Positions 15,412-23,684 of a DNA stretch of 64,000 nt are shown here, one piece after another. The notes under the pieces are model-generated. The model was not told the DNA's origin. It saw only the letters and a program-made list of their open reading frames with translations, and made no database searches. Origin of the DNA: Streptomyces rishiriensis (GTDB lineage Bacteria > Actinomycetota > Actinomycetes > Streptomycetales > Streptomycetaceae); contig NZ_BEWA01000008.1 of NCBI RefSeq assembly GCF_003112535.1, positions 310,001 through 374,000 on the forward strand, in the 5' to 3' direction. Numbering within the stretch: position 1 is the stretch's first letter; each line of letters opens with the position of its first letter. Both the position numbers and the translations under genes were made by a program.

Positions 15412-17723
15412 GCACGGAGCCGGATTCCCCGCAGAGCACGGAGAACGCCGCGACGGCGGAGCCGGACGCCGCCGAGGAGCCCGGGACGCCGGTCGCAGCC
15501 GGCGCCGAGGACGTGCATGCCGGCGCGGCCACGGGCGCGGGCGGTACGGACGAGGCTGAGGGCGCGGGCGGCTCGGAAGCGACCGAGACCGGCGCGGGCG
15601 GCGAAGGCGGCGAGGGCGGTGCTTCCACGACGGCGGAGGCCGCCGAGGCGGAAGCCGCCGAGGCGGAAGCCGCCGCGCAGCTCTCCGAGGCACAGGCCGA
15701 GCTCGCCGCGCAGAAACTGGAGCGGGAGCGGATCGAGCGGCGCAAGGCCGAGAAGGCGGCGCCCATCGCCGCCGGGGCCAAGCTCAGCGGAAAGGCCGCC
15801 GACCTGCTGGCGGCGGTACGGGCCGTGGAGGGCGGGGCCACTGCCCCGGCCACCGTCTTCGGCGAGGAACCCGCCCCGCGCCGCCCCGCTCCGGAGCCGG
15901 TCCGGCGACCGCGGCAGGCGCCCGCCGAGGCCGTCGCCCGGCCGGCTCCGGCGGCGGACGCCGTCGAGGGCGTACGGCGCGTGCTGGCCGGCGGCGGCGC
16001 ACCCGAGGCGCTCGCGCCGCAGGCCGCCGCCGTGCTCGGCGAGGGCGCCGAGGACGTCCTGCGCGAGGATCCGTGGCAGTTGCTGCGCGTCCCCGGCGTG
16101 CGCCCCGAGCAGGCGGACGGGTTCGCGCGGGCGCTGCTCGGCCCGGAGTGCGCCCCCGACGACGAGCGGCGCGGCCGTGCGCTGACGGTCCGGCTGCTGG
16201 AGCAGGCCGCGCTGGCCGGGCACACCGCCCTGGAGCTGCCCACGCTCACCGCCGCTCTCGTCCGGCAGGCCGTGCCGGACGCCGACGCGGCCGTGCAGAG
16301 CACCCTGGCCGAGGGAGAGGCCCTCGTCTTCCAGGACGCCCTGGACGCGCCCACGGCAGGCCGGCCGACGGCGGACACCATGACGGGCGACGAGGGCCAC
16401 GAGGGTGCGGAGGGCGAGGAGAGCGGGGCTGACCGGCCGGTCCGCGTCCTGGTGGGCCTGGAACGCTACGCGCTCGCCGAGGAGAGCCTCGCCGACGCAC
16501 TGGCCCGCGTCGTCAACTCCCTGGCCAAGGAGGCGTCCGCGCCGTGGGATCCGGCGACCGCCGCGGCCTCCGGCAGCGCCGCCGAGCTGATCCGCGCCGT
16601 CGCGGGGCACGGCCTGGTGCTGCACACCGGGGGCGAGGCCGCCCGTGCCGAACCCGCCGCGCTGCTCGCCGCGGCCCGGGAGCGGGGGCTGCGTGCCGTC
16701 GCCGCCTGCCACACCCCGGACGGCCTGCGCCGGTTCACGGCCCTCCTGGGCGAGCGGGCCGCGGACGGCGCGGTCGTGACCGTCCCCGGTCTCCTCGCCG
16801 GAGCCGAGGGCCCCGGACGGGACGGCGACGGGGCCTTCGCGCTCGACCTGCTGATCGTGCTCGACGCCCCGCAACTGGATGTGGAGAGCGCCGCCATGCT
16901 GGCCGAGTCCCTCCCGGACGGGGCGCGGCTGGTGCTCAGCGGCGACCCGGCGGTGCTGTGGTCGGCCGGGCCCGGCCGGGTCTTCGCCGACCTGCTCGCG
17001 GCGCGCGCCTGCCCGCAGGTCGCCTCGCGCACCCCCGACCCCGGGCCGCTCGGCGAGCTGGTGTCCGGCGTCGGCGTCGGCGAGCTGAACCAGGTCGACG
17101 CACCGGGCAAGGAGATCGTGATCGTGCCGGTGCGCGACGCGGGCGAGGCCGTCCACCGGACCGTGCAGCTGCTCGCCGACTCGGTGCCGCGGGCCTTCGG
17201 GATCACGTCCGACGAAGCGGTGGTGATCACCCCGGGGCACGGTGGCGCGGCCGGCACGCGCGCCCTGAACGCCGCGCTGAAGGAACGGCTCAATCCCGGC
17301 CCCGGCCGCTTCGGCGGCTTCGACCCCGGCGATCGCATCGCCTACTCCCCCGCGCCGGGCCGTACGGTGACGGGCCGGGTATTGACGGCCGACGCGGACG
17401 GACTGCACCTGACCTGCGCGGACGGCTCCGTCGTCGTCCCGAGGGAGCGGGTGGAGCAGACCGTGCGCCACGGATGGGCGCTCACCGCGCACCAGGCGGC
17501 GGGCAGCCGGTGGCCCGCGGCGGTCGTGGTGCTGCCCGGGGACGCGGCGCAGGCCCTGTCCCGCCCCTGGGTGTACACGGCCTTCGGCCGGGCGGAGCGC
17601 CATCTGTCCGTGGTGCACGGAGTGGAGCAGGCCCTGCCACGAGCGGTCGCCGAGGTTCCGGCGAAGCCGCGCACGACCCGGCTGCCGGTACTGCTGCGCA
17701 CCCAGCTCCCGGCGGCGGAGTAG
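15408..17723 (+). CDS. RecD2-like helicase-fold protein with degenerate ATPase motifs
   Basis: 771 residues. About the first 120 are Ala/Glu/Gly-rich and acidic, ending in a charged coiled coil (KLERERIERRKAEK). Then comes a helix-hairpin-helix segment (EDPWQLLRVPGVRPEQADGF) as in RecD2, then a superfamily-1 helicase-like core. Motif VI (GWALTAHQAAGSRWPAAVVV) and the SH3-like insert (DRIAYSPAPGRTVTGRV) resemble RecD. The expected P-loop GxGxGKT is instead LHTGGEAAR, and the Walker B DE is LDAPQLD, so it should not hydrolyse ATP. A DNA-binding or scaffold role is inferred. The GTG start overlaps the aldo/keto reductase stop. Confidence 0.8.
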   Translation: MSTEPDSPQSTENAATAEPDAAEEPGTPVAAGAEDVHAGAATGAGGTDEAEGAGGSEATETGAGGEGGEGGASTTAEAAEAEAAEAEAAAQLSEAQAELAAQKLERERIERRKAEKAAPIAAGAKLSGKAADLLAAVRAVEGGATAPATVFGEEPAPRRPAPEPVRRPRQAPAEAVARPAPAADAVEGVRRVLAGGGAPEALAPQAAAVLGEGAEDVLREDPWQLLRVPGVRPEQADGFARALLGPECAPDDERRGRALTVRLLEQAALAGHTALELPTLTAALVRQAVPDADAAVQSTLAEGEALVFQDALDAPTAGRPTADTMTGDEGHEGAEGEESGADRPVRVLVGLERYALAEESLADALARVVNSLAKEASAPWDPATAAASGSAAELIRAVAGHGLVLHTGGEAARAEPAALLAAARERGLRAVAACHTPDGLRRFTALLGERAADGAVVTVPGLLAGAEGPGRDGDGAFALDLLIVLDAPQLDVESAAMLAESLPDGARLVLSGDPAVLWSAGPGRVFADLLAARACPQVASRTPDPGPLGELVSGVGVGELNQVDAPGKEIVIVPVRDAGEAVHRTVQLLADSVPRAFGITSDEAVVITPGHGGAAGTRALNAALKERLNPGPGRFGGFDPGDRIAYSPAPGRTVTGRVLTADADGLHLTCADGSVVVPRERVEQTVRHGWALTAHQAAGSRWPAAVVVLPGDAAQALSRPWVYTAFGRAERHLSVVHGVEQALPRAVAEVPAKPRTTRLPVLLRTQLPAAE

Positions 17724-17730
17724 CACGAAC

Positions 17731-17772
17731 GGCGGCGGTCGCGAAAGGGTCTCCCCCTTCGCGACCGCCGCC
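17731..17772. terminator. Strong terminator after the RecD-like gene
   Basis: A perfect 15-bp inverted repeat (GGCGGCGGTCGCGAA and its complement) with a 12-nt loop, 7 bp past the stop codon. It lies between convergent genes and may work in both directions. Confidence 0.85.
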
Positions 17773-17868
17773 GTCCTACCGCCGGTCAGCAGACGCGGGC
17801 GGCCCGTGCCGTCAGGCGCGGGCGGCCGATCACCGGCATCGGCCACCGCCGGTCGTGGTCCGTCATCA

Positions 17869-17919
17869 GGCTCGGTCCGTCGTCGGGCTCGGTCCGTCGT
17901 CGGGCTCGGTCCGTCGTCA
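17869..17919. repeat. Three 17-bp tandem units in a 3' intergenic region
   Basis: Three consecutive copies of GGCTCGGTCCGTCGTCG (the last with one change), with partial copies on both flanks, just past the stop of the leftward acidic-protein gene at 17945. Confidence 0.85.
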
Positions 17920-17944
17920 ACCGGCGGTCCGCGTCCGTCGTCGG

Positions 17945-18622
17945 CTAGCGGTCCGCGTCCAGCGTCTCCAGTTCCTCGTCCTCGATGTCGTCCGCGAGAT
18001 CGTCGTCGGTGTCGTCGTCGAGCTCGTCGAAGACCGAACTCGCGTCGAAGCGGCAGACCACGCGCCCGGGGTCGGCGTCGTCGAACGGCGCCTCCAGCCA
18101 CTCCCCCGGCTCGGCCGGTTCGTCGGCGGCCAGCACCCACAGCGTGGAGTCGCCCTCCTCCAGGCCGAACTCCTTGTGCCGGGAGGCGATCTCGTCCGCT
18201 TCGAACTCGCCGAACAGGATGCCCAGCGCACCGTGCACGGTGCTCGCGACCTCGGCCCCCGCCGCCTCGTCGTCCGCCGCCTCCACCCGCTGGGCCTGCG
18301 CCAGCAGCCGCTGCGGCTCGGCGACGGCGTAGTCGCGGCGGATCAGCACGCTCAGCGCGTTCGGCTCCTCGGGTCCCTCGTAGGGCGGCAGGGAGTCCTC
18401 CGCGCCAGGAATCTCGAAGGGCGTGACCTCGTCGTATCGGTCGTACAGCAGTTCGTCGTACACCTCGGCGGCCGCGGCCAGCTCGTTGAACGCCTCGTTG
18501 ACAGCCGGGTCGTCCTCTCCCGTCCTGCGTTCGACCGCGGCCAGGTGGCGGTCGAGCGCGGTCTTGACCGCCTCGGCGGCGGCGCGTACCTCGGCAGCGG
18601 TGGGCTGCGCAGCATCAGACAT
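17945..18622 (-). CDS. Conserved acidic hypothetical protein
   Basis: A 225-residue soluble protein, strongly acidic: the C-terminus is almost a run of Asp/Glu/Leu (FDELDDDTDDDLADDIEDEE). The N-terminal half is helical (AAEVRAAAEAVKTALDRHLAAV). No known domain, signal peptide or membrane segment is recognised. Codon use matches its neighbours and the ATG at 18622 is well placed, so it is a real gene. It diverges from the DUF5703 gene, with 47 bp between starts. The tandem repeat lies directly after its stop. Confidence 0.8.
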   Translation of the reverse strand: MSDAAQPTAAEVRAAAEAVKTALDRHLAAVERRTGEDDPAVNEAFNELAAAAEVYDELLYDRYDEVTPFEIPGAEDSLPPYEGPEEPNALSVLIRRDYAVAEPQRLLAQAQRVEAADDEAAGAEVASTVHGALGILFGEFEADEIASRHKEFGLEEGDSTLWVLAADEPAEPGEWLEAPFDDADPGRVVCRFDASSVFDELDDDTDDDLADDIEDEELETLDADR

Positions 18623-18669
18623 AGTGCAGACGCTATCCGTACCGGGCCCCAGCCCGCACAATAGATGCG

Positions 18670-18858
18670 ATGCCGGAATACGAATTCGTCGACGTCTACG
18701 TGCCGCGCGGGGTCTCCCGCAAGGAGGCGACGCGACTGCTGACCGACCATGCCGAGTACGGACACTGGGAGTTGGACCGCCTGAGCCTGCTGCGTGACGG
18801 CAGCCGCCGGGTGCGGTTGCGCCGGCGGATCATCCGCCAGGTGCGTGCCACGTGGTGA
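18670..18858 (+). CDS. DUF5703 family small protein
   Basis: A 62-residue protein matching the highly conserved Streptomyces DUF5703 family end to end: MPEYEFVDVYVPRGVSRKEA at the start, then a central TDHAEYGHWELDRL, and a basic C-terminus RLRRRIIRQVRATW. The function is unknown. It converges on the chaplin gene across a strong terminator. Confidence 0.92.
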   Translation: MPEYEFVDVYVPRGVSRKEATRLLTDHAEYGHWELDRLSLLRDGSRRVRLRRRIIRQVRATW

Positions 18859-18872
18859 GGTGAGAAGCGGAA

Positions 18873-18910
18873 AACGGAGCGGGCCCCGCCGTGGCGGGGC
18901 CCGCTCCGTT
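18873..18910. terminator. Bidirectional terminator between DUF5703 and chaplin genes
   Basis: An uninterrupted inverted repeat of about 18 bp per arm (AACGGAGCGGGCCCCGCC and its complement), closing on a tiny loop, 14 bp past the DUF5703 stop and 17 bp from the convergent chaplin stop. Confidence 0.9.
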
Positions 18911-18927
18911 GTGGGCGCCCCTCGTGC

Positions 18928-19860
18928 TTACGCCGAGGGACGCGCCTTGCGGTAGAGCACCGCGCCCGCGAGCAGCGCGCCCGCGCCGACCGGCAGGACG
19001 AGGCCCATCGGCATCTCGCTGCCCGTGTGCGCGAGCTGCGCGGCGTGGGCTGCGGGCAGGTGGACGGACGAGGCGCCGACCGGCGTCACGTGATGCGAGG
19101 TGGACGGCACGCCGCCGGGGTGGGACGAGCTGGACTGGCCGTGGTCGCCCGGCTTGCCGTGGTCGTGCCCACCGGGCTTGCCCGGGGTCTCGTGGCCGCG
19201 CGACGGCGGCGTGTGCATGCCGGAGCCGCCGTCGTTGGCGCAGTCGTTGCCGAAGCTCGGGTTGAGGATCCCGACGACGTCGACGCTGTTCCCGCACACG
19301 TTCACCGGAACGTCGATCGGCGCCTGGACGTGGTTGCCGGAGCCGACGCCGGGCGACCCGCCGGTGTGGCCGCCCGCCTGCGCGCCCCCGGAGCCGCCGT
19401 GACCGCCGTAGTGACCGCCGGCGTCACCGCCGTAGTGACCGCCGTTGTAGCCCCCGTTGTGACCGCCGTTGTAGCCCCCGTTGTGGCCGCCGTTGTAGCC
19501 CCCGTTGTGACCGCCGTTGTAGCCCCCGTTGTGGCCGCCGTAGTGGCTGCCGCCCTGGCCTCCGGCGTGGCTGCCGCCGCCTCGCTGCTCGCCGTAACCG
19601 CGCGACGGAGTGCCGCCGCTCTTGTTGGCGCAGGAGTTGCCGAAGGTCGGGTTGAGCGCCCCGACGACGTCGACGGTGTTGCCGCACACGTTGACGGGAA
19701 CGTTGACCGGCGCCTGCACCGAGTTGCCCGACAGGACGCCGGGCGAGTCGGTGGCGTAGCCGTTCGCGCCGGAGTCGGCGTGGGCGTAGCCGCCGGCGGC
19801 GGCGATCACCCCCGTTGCCGCCGCCACGGTCATGAGGCTTTTGCGGGTGACCTGTCGCAT
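18928..19860 (-). CDS. chpC: Long chaplin with LAHTG sortase motif
   Basis: A 310-residue secreted, cell-wall-anchored chaplin, one of the amyloid-forming proteins that make aerial hyphae hydrophobic. It has a signal peptide (ending near AHA), chaplin domain 1 (QAPVNVPVNVCGNTVDVVG ... NSCAN), a Gly/His/Asn/Tyr-rich linker with octapeptide repeats, chaplin domain 2 (QAPIDVPVNVCGNSVDVVG ... NDCAN), a His/Ser/Pro spacer, then LAHTG, a membrane helix and the tail YRKARPSA. Each chaplin domain has its two cysteines. The family N-terminus MRQVTRKSLM fixes the start at 19860; an in-frame ATG at 19881 is possible. It lies downstream of a short chaplin in the chpH-chpC order. The symbol is by similarity; it could be another long chaplin. 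Confidence 0.9.
   Translation of the reverse strand: MRQVTRKSLMTVAAATGVIAAAGGYAHADSGANGYATDSPGVLSGNSVQAPVNVPVNVCGNTVDVVGALNPTFGNSCANKSGGTPSRGYGEQRGGGSHAGGQGGSHYGGHNGGYNGGHNGGYNGGHNGGYNGGHNGGYNGGHYGGDAGGHYGGHGGSGGAQAGGHTGGSPGVGSGNHVQAPIDVPVNVCGNSVDVVGILNPSFGNDCANDGGSGMHTPPSRGHETPGKPGGHDHGKPGDHGQSSSSHPGGVPSTSHHVTPVGASSVHLPAAHAAQLAHTGSEMPMGLVLPVGAGALLAGAVLYRKARPSA
19441..19536 (-). repeat. 24-bp tandem repeat coding the chaplin linker
   Basis: Four head-to-tail 24-bp units (19441-19464, 19465-19488, 19489-19512, 19513-19536) that alternate by one base and encode NGGYNGGH octapeptides between the two chaplin domains. Shorter degenerate units flank the array on both sides. Confidence 0.93.
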
Positions 19861-19974
19861 TGCTGAATCCCTGCTTTCCATTTCGTCCGCGTCCCGAATT
19901 GCTCGCCATCATTGCAGCTGTTCGATTTATCCGGGATTTTCGAAGTCTTCGGCCTTTCCTTCGGGAAAAGACCG

Positions 19975-20013
19975 GTCGGCCCCGGAGCGCATGGGGTGCG
20001 CTCCGGGGCCGAC
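19975..20013 (-). terminator. Terminator after the short chaplin gene
   Basis: A perfect 17-bp inverted repeat (GTCGGCCCCGGAGCGCA and its complement) with a 5-nt loop, 29 bp past the chpH stop. It separates the short and long chaplin transcripts, so the long gene must have its own promoter in 19861-19974. Confidence 0.9.
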
Positions 20014-20042
20014 GGTGTGGACGACCCCTCAGCGGGTCGACG

Positions 20043-20276
20043 TCAGTCGTTGACGCAGGTGTTGCCGAAGGCGGGGTTCAGCAGCCCGATCACCGAGATC
20101 GTGTTGCCGCAGACGTTCACCGGGACGTGCACGGGAACCTGGATGACGTTGCCGGACAGCACACCCGGGGAGCCCACCGCGGCGCCCTGGGCACCGGCGT
20201 CGGCGACGGCGAGGCCCGCACCCGCGAGAACCAGCCCACCAGTGGCAGCCGCAGCAGCGACGACCTTCTTGATCAT
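20043..20276 (-). CDS. chpH: Short chaplin
   Basis: A 77-residue secreted chaplin: a signal peptide of about 25 residues (MIKKVVAAAAATGGLVLAGA), then one chaplin domain (QVPVHVPVNVCGNTISVIG ... GNTCVND) with the two Cys that form its disulfide. There is no sortase motif; short chaplins assemble with the wall-anchored long ones. The start at 20276 is set by an excellent AAGGAGG seven nt upstream. No sigma-BldN-type promoter could be read with confidence in the 180 bp upstream. Confidence 0.95.
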   Translation of the reverse strand: MIKKVVAAAAATGGLVLAGAGLAVADAGAQGAAVGSPGVLSGNVIQVPVHVPVNVCGNTISVIGLLNPAFGNTCVND

Positions 20277-20459
20277 TATTCCTCCTTGTTGGCAAAGCGA
20301 CCCCAAGCAGCGGATCGCATGTCACCAGTAACGAGGCGGAATTAATGAGGCTACGAGTTTATCGGCGCATTCACTCTTCCCAGTCGCGCCCGTACAGACG
20401 GCCGATTTTCTTCGCCCGTCCGAAGCCCGGCGAAACCTCGTCCCACCGGGACATTTTTT

Positions 20460-21788
20460 TCAGGAGGCGTCGATGAAGCGGTCCAGCACACGCACCCCGA
20501 ACTTCAGCCCGTCCACCGGCACCCGCTCGTCCACGCCGTGGAACATCCCGGCGAAGTCGAGCTCCGGCGGCAGCTTGAGCGGGGCGAAGCCGAACCCGCG
20601 GATGCCGAGATCGTCGAAGGACTTGGCGTCGGTGCCGCCGGAGAGCATGTAGGGGACGGCCTTCGCCGTCGGGTCCTCGGCGAGCAGCGAGGACTGCATC
20701 GCCTCGACCAGGGCTCCGTCGAAGGACGTCTCCAGGGCCTTGTCGGAGTGCACGTCCTCGCGGCGCACGTTCGGACCGAGGATCCGGTCGAGGTCGGCCA
20801 GGAACTCCTCCTGGTGCCCGGGCAGGAACCGCCCGTCGACGTGCGCGGTGGCCTCGCCGGGGATGACGTTGACCTTGTAGCCGGCGCCCAGCTGGGTCGG
20901 GTTGGCGGTGTTGCTCAGGGTCGCGCCGATCAGTTTGGCGATGCCGCCGAGCCGGGCCAGGGTCGACTGCATGTCCTCGGGGTCCAGCTCGGTGCCCAGC
21001 GCGTCGCCGAGCTCGTCGAGGAAGGCCCGGGTCGTCTTGGTGACCCGCACGGGGAAGGTGTGCCGGCCGAGCCGCGCGACGGCCTCGGACAGCTCGGTGA
21101 TGGCGTTGTCCCGGTGGATCATCGAGCCGTGCCCGGCGGTGCCGGCCACGGTCAGCTTCATCCACTGCATGCCCTTCTCGGCCGTCTGGATGAGGTAGAG
21201 CCGCCGCTCCTCGCTCACCGTGAACGAGAACCCGCCCACCTCGCTGATCGCCTCGGTGACGCCGTCGAACAGGTGGCGGTGGTTGTCGACGAGATGGCGG
21301 GCGCCGTAGATGCCGCCGGCCTCCTCGTCGGCCAGGAACGCGAGCACGATGTCACGCGGGGGCCTGCGCCCGGAGCGCAGCCGGTCGCGGACCACGGCCA
21401 GCGTCATCGCGTCCATGTCCTTCATGTCGACCGCGCCCCGGCCCCACACGCAGCCGTCGGCGACCTCGCCCGAGAAGGGGTGGTGGGTCCAGTCGGCCGC
21501 GTTGGCCGGGACGACGTCGAGGTGGCCGTGGATGAGCAGCGCGGGCCTCGACGGGTCCTCGCCCGCGATGCGGGCCACCGTGGAGGCGCGGCCCGGGTGG
21601 GACTCGAAGATCTCCGGTTCGAGGCCCACCTCGGCGAGCTTCTCGGCGACCCATTCGGCCGCCTTGCGTTCACCCGGGCCCGAGTGGTCGCCGTAGTTGC
21701 TGGTGTCGATCCGGATCAGCTCGCGGCAGAGGTCCACTACCTCGTCCTCGCCGGTGACGCTCCTGGCCGTGTCGTCCGTCGCGCTCAC
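20460..21788 (-). CDS. M20/M25/M40 family metallopeptidase
   Basis: A 442-residue cytosolic zinc aminopeptidase/deacylase of the ArgE/DapE/CPG2 fold. Metal and catalytic residues are visible in LLIHGHLDVVPAN (His, Asp), GRGAVDMKDMDAM (Asp), FLADEEAGG (Glu-Glu) and YMLSGGTDAKSF. The dimerisation insert includes AGHGSMIHRDNAI. The substrate is not predictable. GTG 21788 is chosen because GGGAGGAAC stands about 8 nt upstream; an in-frame GTG at 21809 lacks one. It lies between the chaplins and tRNA-Leu. Confidence 0.92.
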   Translation of the reverse strand: MSATDDTARSVTGEDEVVDLCRELIRIDTSNYGDHSGPGERKAAEWVAEKLAEVGLEPEIFESHPGRASTVARIAGEDPSRPALLIHGHLDVVPANAADWTHHPFSGEVADGCVWGRGAVDMKDMDAMTLAVVRDRLRSGRRPPRDIVLAFLADEEAGGIYGARHLVDNHRHLFDGVTEAISEVGGFSFTVSEERRLYLIQTAEKGMQWMKLTVAGTAGHGSMIHRDNAITELSEAVARLGRHTFPVRVTKTTRAFLDELGDALGTELDPEDMQSTLARLGGIAKLIGATLSNTANPTQLGAGYKVNVIPGEATAHVDGRFLPGHQEEFLADLDRILGPNVRREDVHSDKALETSFDGALVEAMQSSLLAEDPTAKAVPYMLSGGTDAKSFDDLGIRGFGFAPLKLPPELDFAGMFHGVDERVPVDGLKFGVRVLDRFIDAS

Positions 21789-21993
21789 GCTGGTTCCTCC
21801 CGCTGTCACTGCTGGTGGGTCCCCCTCATCCTCCCCCTCTCCCCCTCCCGGCCCAAGACCGGTCCCGGCCCGTCACACGCAGTTCACGCCCGACCGGACG
21901 CGGGGCGGCCGACCTGCTGTGATCGGGCACCCCGGAAAGCCTGGTAATGTTTACGACGTCGCCGCGGGGGAAACCCCGCACGACAGACACCTT

Positions 21994-22078
21994 GTCCGGG
22001 TGGCGGAATGGCAGACGCGCTAGCTTGAGGTGCTAGTGCCCTTTATCGGGCGTGGGGGTTCAAGTCCCCCCTCGGACA
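21994..22078 (+). tRNA. tRNA-Leu (anticodon GAG)
   Basis: An 85-nt class II tRNA. The acceptor stem GTCCGGG pairs with CTCGGAC, the discriminator is A, and CCA is not encoded. The anticodon arm CTAGC-TTGAGGT-GCTAG gives anticodon GAG. A variable arm (TGCCCTTTATCGGGCG region) and T arm GGGGG-TTCAAGT-CCCCC are present. The D-loop has TGGC. A TAATGT at 21945-21950 could be its -10 box. A G/C hairpin (GCGGGG-GAAA-CCCCGC) sits in the 5' leader. Confidence 0.97.
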
Positions 22079-22089
22079 CAGAGTCAGAG

Positions 22090-22126
22090 AGGGTGGTTCC
22101 GGCCGGTCGGCCGGAACCACCCTTTC
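22090..22126. terminator. Terminator between tRNA-Leu and the convergent CNB gene
   Basis: A perfect 15-bp inverted repeat (AGGGTGGTTCCGGCC and its complement) with loop GGTC, followed by TTTCT on the plus strand. It serves the tRNA and probably also the leftward gene ending at 22134. Confidence 0.92.
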
Positions 22127-22133
22127 TGCGTGG

Positions 22134-23353
22134 TCAGCCGGGAGGCTCGGGGGCGGGGACCCACAGGGCGTGCCGCTCGTACAGGCCTCGCACGGCCACG
22201 CGCAGCGCGCTGGGGGGCAGATCGGTCACATCGGTCGGCCAGCGCACGAGGATGTCCTCCAGGAGCTGGCAGTCGACGAACTCCTCGGACGCGGCCAGTT
22301 CGGCGAGAAAGCCCTCCACCGCCGGCAGATGCCGCTCGGCCTTCGGCGCGACCAGCCAGTAGAGCAGCCACTGGGCCACACGAAGGGCCCGCGCCTGCAG
22401 ATGGAACGCGAGGACCGGGTCCGGGTCCGAGGGCCACGACCTCAGCAGCAGACGCTCGCCGAGCAGGCCCCGGCACAGCTCGCCCAGCTCCTCCTCCGTG
22501 TACTCACGCTCCCCCAGCGTCCCGAGGACCATGTTCTGGGCCTGGCACGTCAGGGTCCGGCCCAGGATGTGCACCACGTCGGTCACCGAGGGCTCGGCCA
22601 GCAGTCTGTTCCTGAGCTGCCTGCGATGGTCCACGGCGCGCGGGCCGAACGGCTCGCACAGCTGCCGCACGAGCGTCTCGCGGACATGCGACTCCATCGG
22701 CTGGACCGCCTTGCGGCGTCTGCGGATGGTCCGCGGCTCCGGCCGGGCGTTCAGGAACGGGACGTCGAGCGCCTCCCGAAGGGTCGCCTGCCACTGCTGC
22801 TCCGACGGCCGCGCAGGTTCCGGGCGGTGCGGTTCGCGGGGAACGGAGGCAGGGGGGCGGTCCGGTCTGGGGGGCACCGCCAGGCCGGGGCCGACGGGTG
22901 CGGGCGGAGTGGGCTGCCTGTACGACGCGACGGACGCGGGGGGTGCGGAGGGCCTGGGGAGTGCGGAGGGCGTGGGGACTGCGGGGGGCATGGCCGACGT
23001 GGGAGGCGGAGGCGACGACGCGGGGGGTTCGGGCGATTCGAGGGGCAGCGGGAGGTGGGCGGTTCTCCGGTCACCGTGGCACTGCGCGGTGAACCGTCGA
23101 CCATCGCCATCTCGCCCACCAGCTCGCCCGGGCCGCGCAGCGCCAGCAGCAGCCGGTAGGAGCTGCGGCCGGTGCTGATCGAGACGGCCGACCATCCGTC
23201 GAGCAGGACGACCACGTTCCTGCCGGGTTCGCTCTCCCGCATCAGGTGCTCGCCCGCGGCGAAGGGGCGTTCCGAACCGAGCCGCAGCAGGTCCTCCCGC
23301 AAGGGCCGCGCCAGCGCGTACAGAAAGGGCTGCGTACGGTCCGTCAGCGCCAT
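22134..23353 (-). pseudogene. Cyclic-nucleotide-binding-domain protein, apparent frameshift
   Basis: The first ~95 codons (from ATG 23353) encode a cNMP-binding (Crp-type) domain: LARPLREDLLRLGSERPFAA, then the phosphate-binding cassette GELVGEMAMVDGSPRSATV. After that, this frame turns into nonsense Arg/Pro coding. A different frame, open from 23195 to 22134, reads as a Pro-rich linker (ESPEPPASSPPPPTSAMPP) and a helical C-terminal region of about 240 residues (REALDVPFLN, VRETLVRQLCEPFGPRAV). No ribosome site precedes that second part. The simplest reading is one protein of about 406 residues with a one-base shift near 23055-23080. It could be a real mutation or an assembly error. The C-terminal domain is not one I recognise. 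Confidence 0.68.
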
Positions 23354-23580
23354 GTGCGCCTCCCGCCAGACGAGCGAAGAACTGTGAGGCTACTGGACGC
23401 AGGCGGGCGGCGACGGGGCGTAAGCGGGGGTATGGGGGCGGTGTGGCGGCGGTTTCCGCCGATGTGGGGCAAGTCTCCCCGTCGCCGTGACCGCCCAGGT
23501 CAGAGGCGTCTCGACGATCTTCCCCGGCTCCCCGTGCGGCCGTCCCGAGTGGCCGTCGCCGACGGGGGTGCCTAGCGTCG

Positions 23581-23591
23581 TACTAAAATAT
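23581..23591 (+). promoter_or_regulatory. AT-rich -10-like element upstream of the NRPS gene
   Basis: TACTAAAATAT is the only AT-rich patch in the 331-bp gap between the CNB gene and the NRPS start (23354-23684) and contains a TAAAAT -10-like hexamer. No convincing -35 is seen. The rest of the gap is GC-rich, with no gene. Confidence 0.35.
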
Positions 23592-23684
23592 CCGGCTTGT
23601 TACGGAGCTGGACCGGACAACCCCAGGCAGACCTGCGGGCCCGCCGGCGCCCCGGAGGCTTCCGGGATCGAGACGCGAGGACCG

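Noticed and set aside
20277..20345. Sigma-BldN promoter for chpH
   Set aside because: Chaplin genes are known to need it, but no pair of -35/-10 boxes here was close enough to the consensus to call.
19920..20460. CRISPR-like or phage attachment structure near the chaplins
   Set aside because: Only terminators and coding repeats are present; no regular spacer pattern or integrase gene.
22751..23195. Independent second gene starting inside the CNB gene (for example at MPPAVPT)
   Set aside because: No Shine-Dalgarno precedes any candidate start; a frameshift in one gene explains both halves better.
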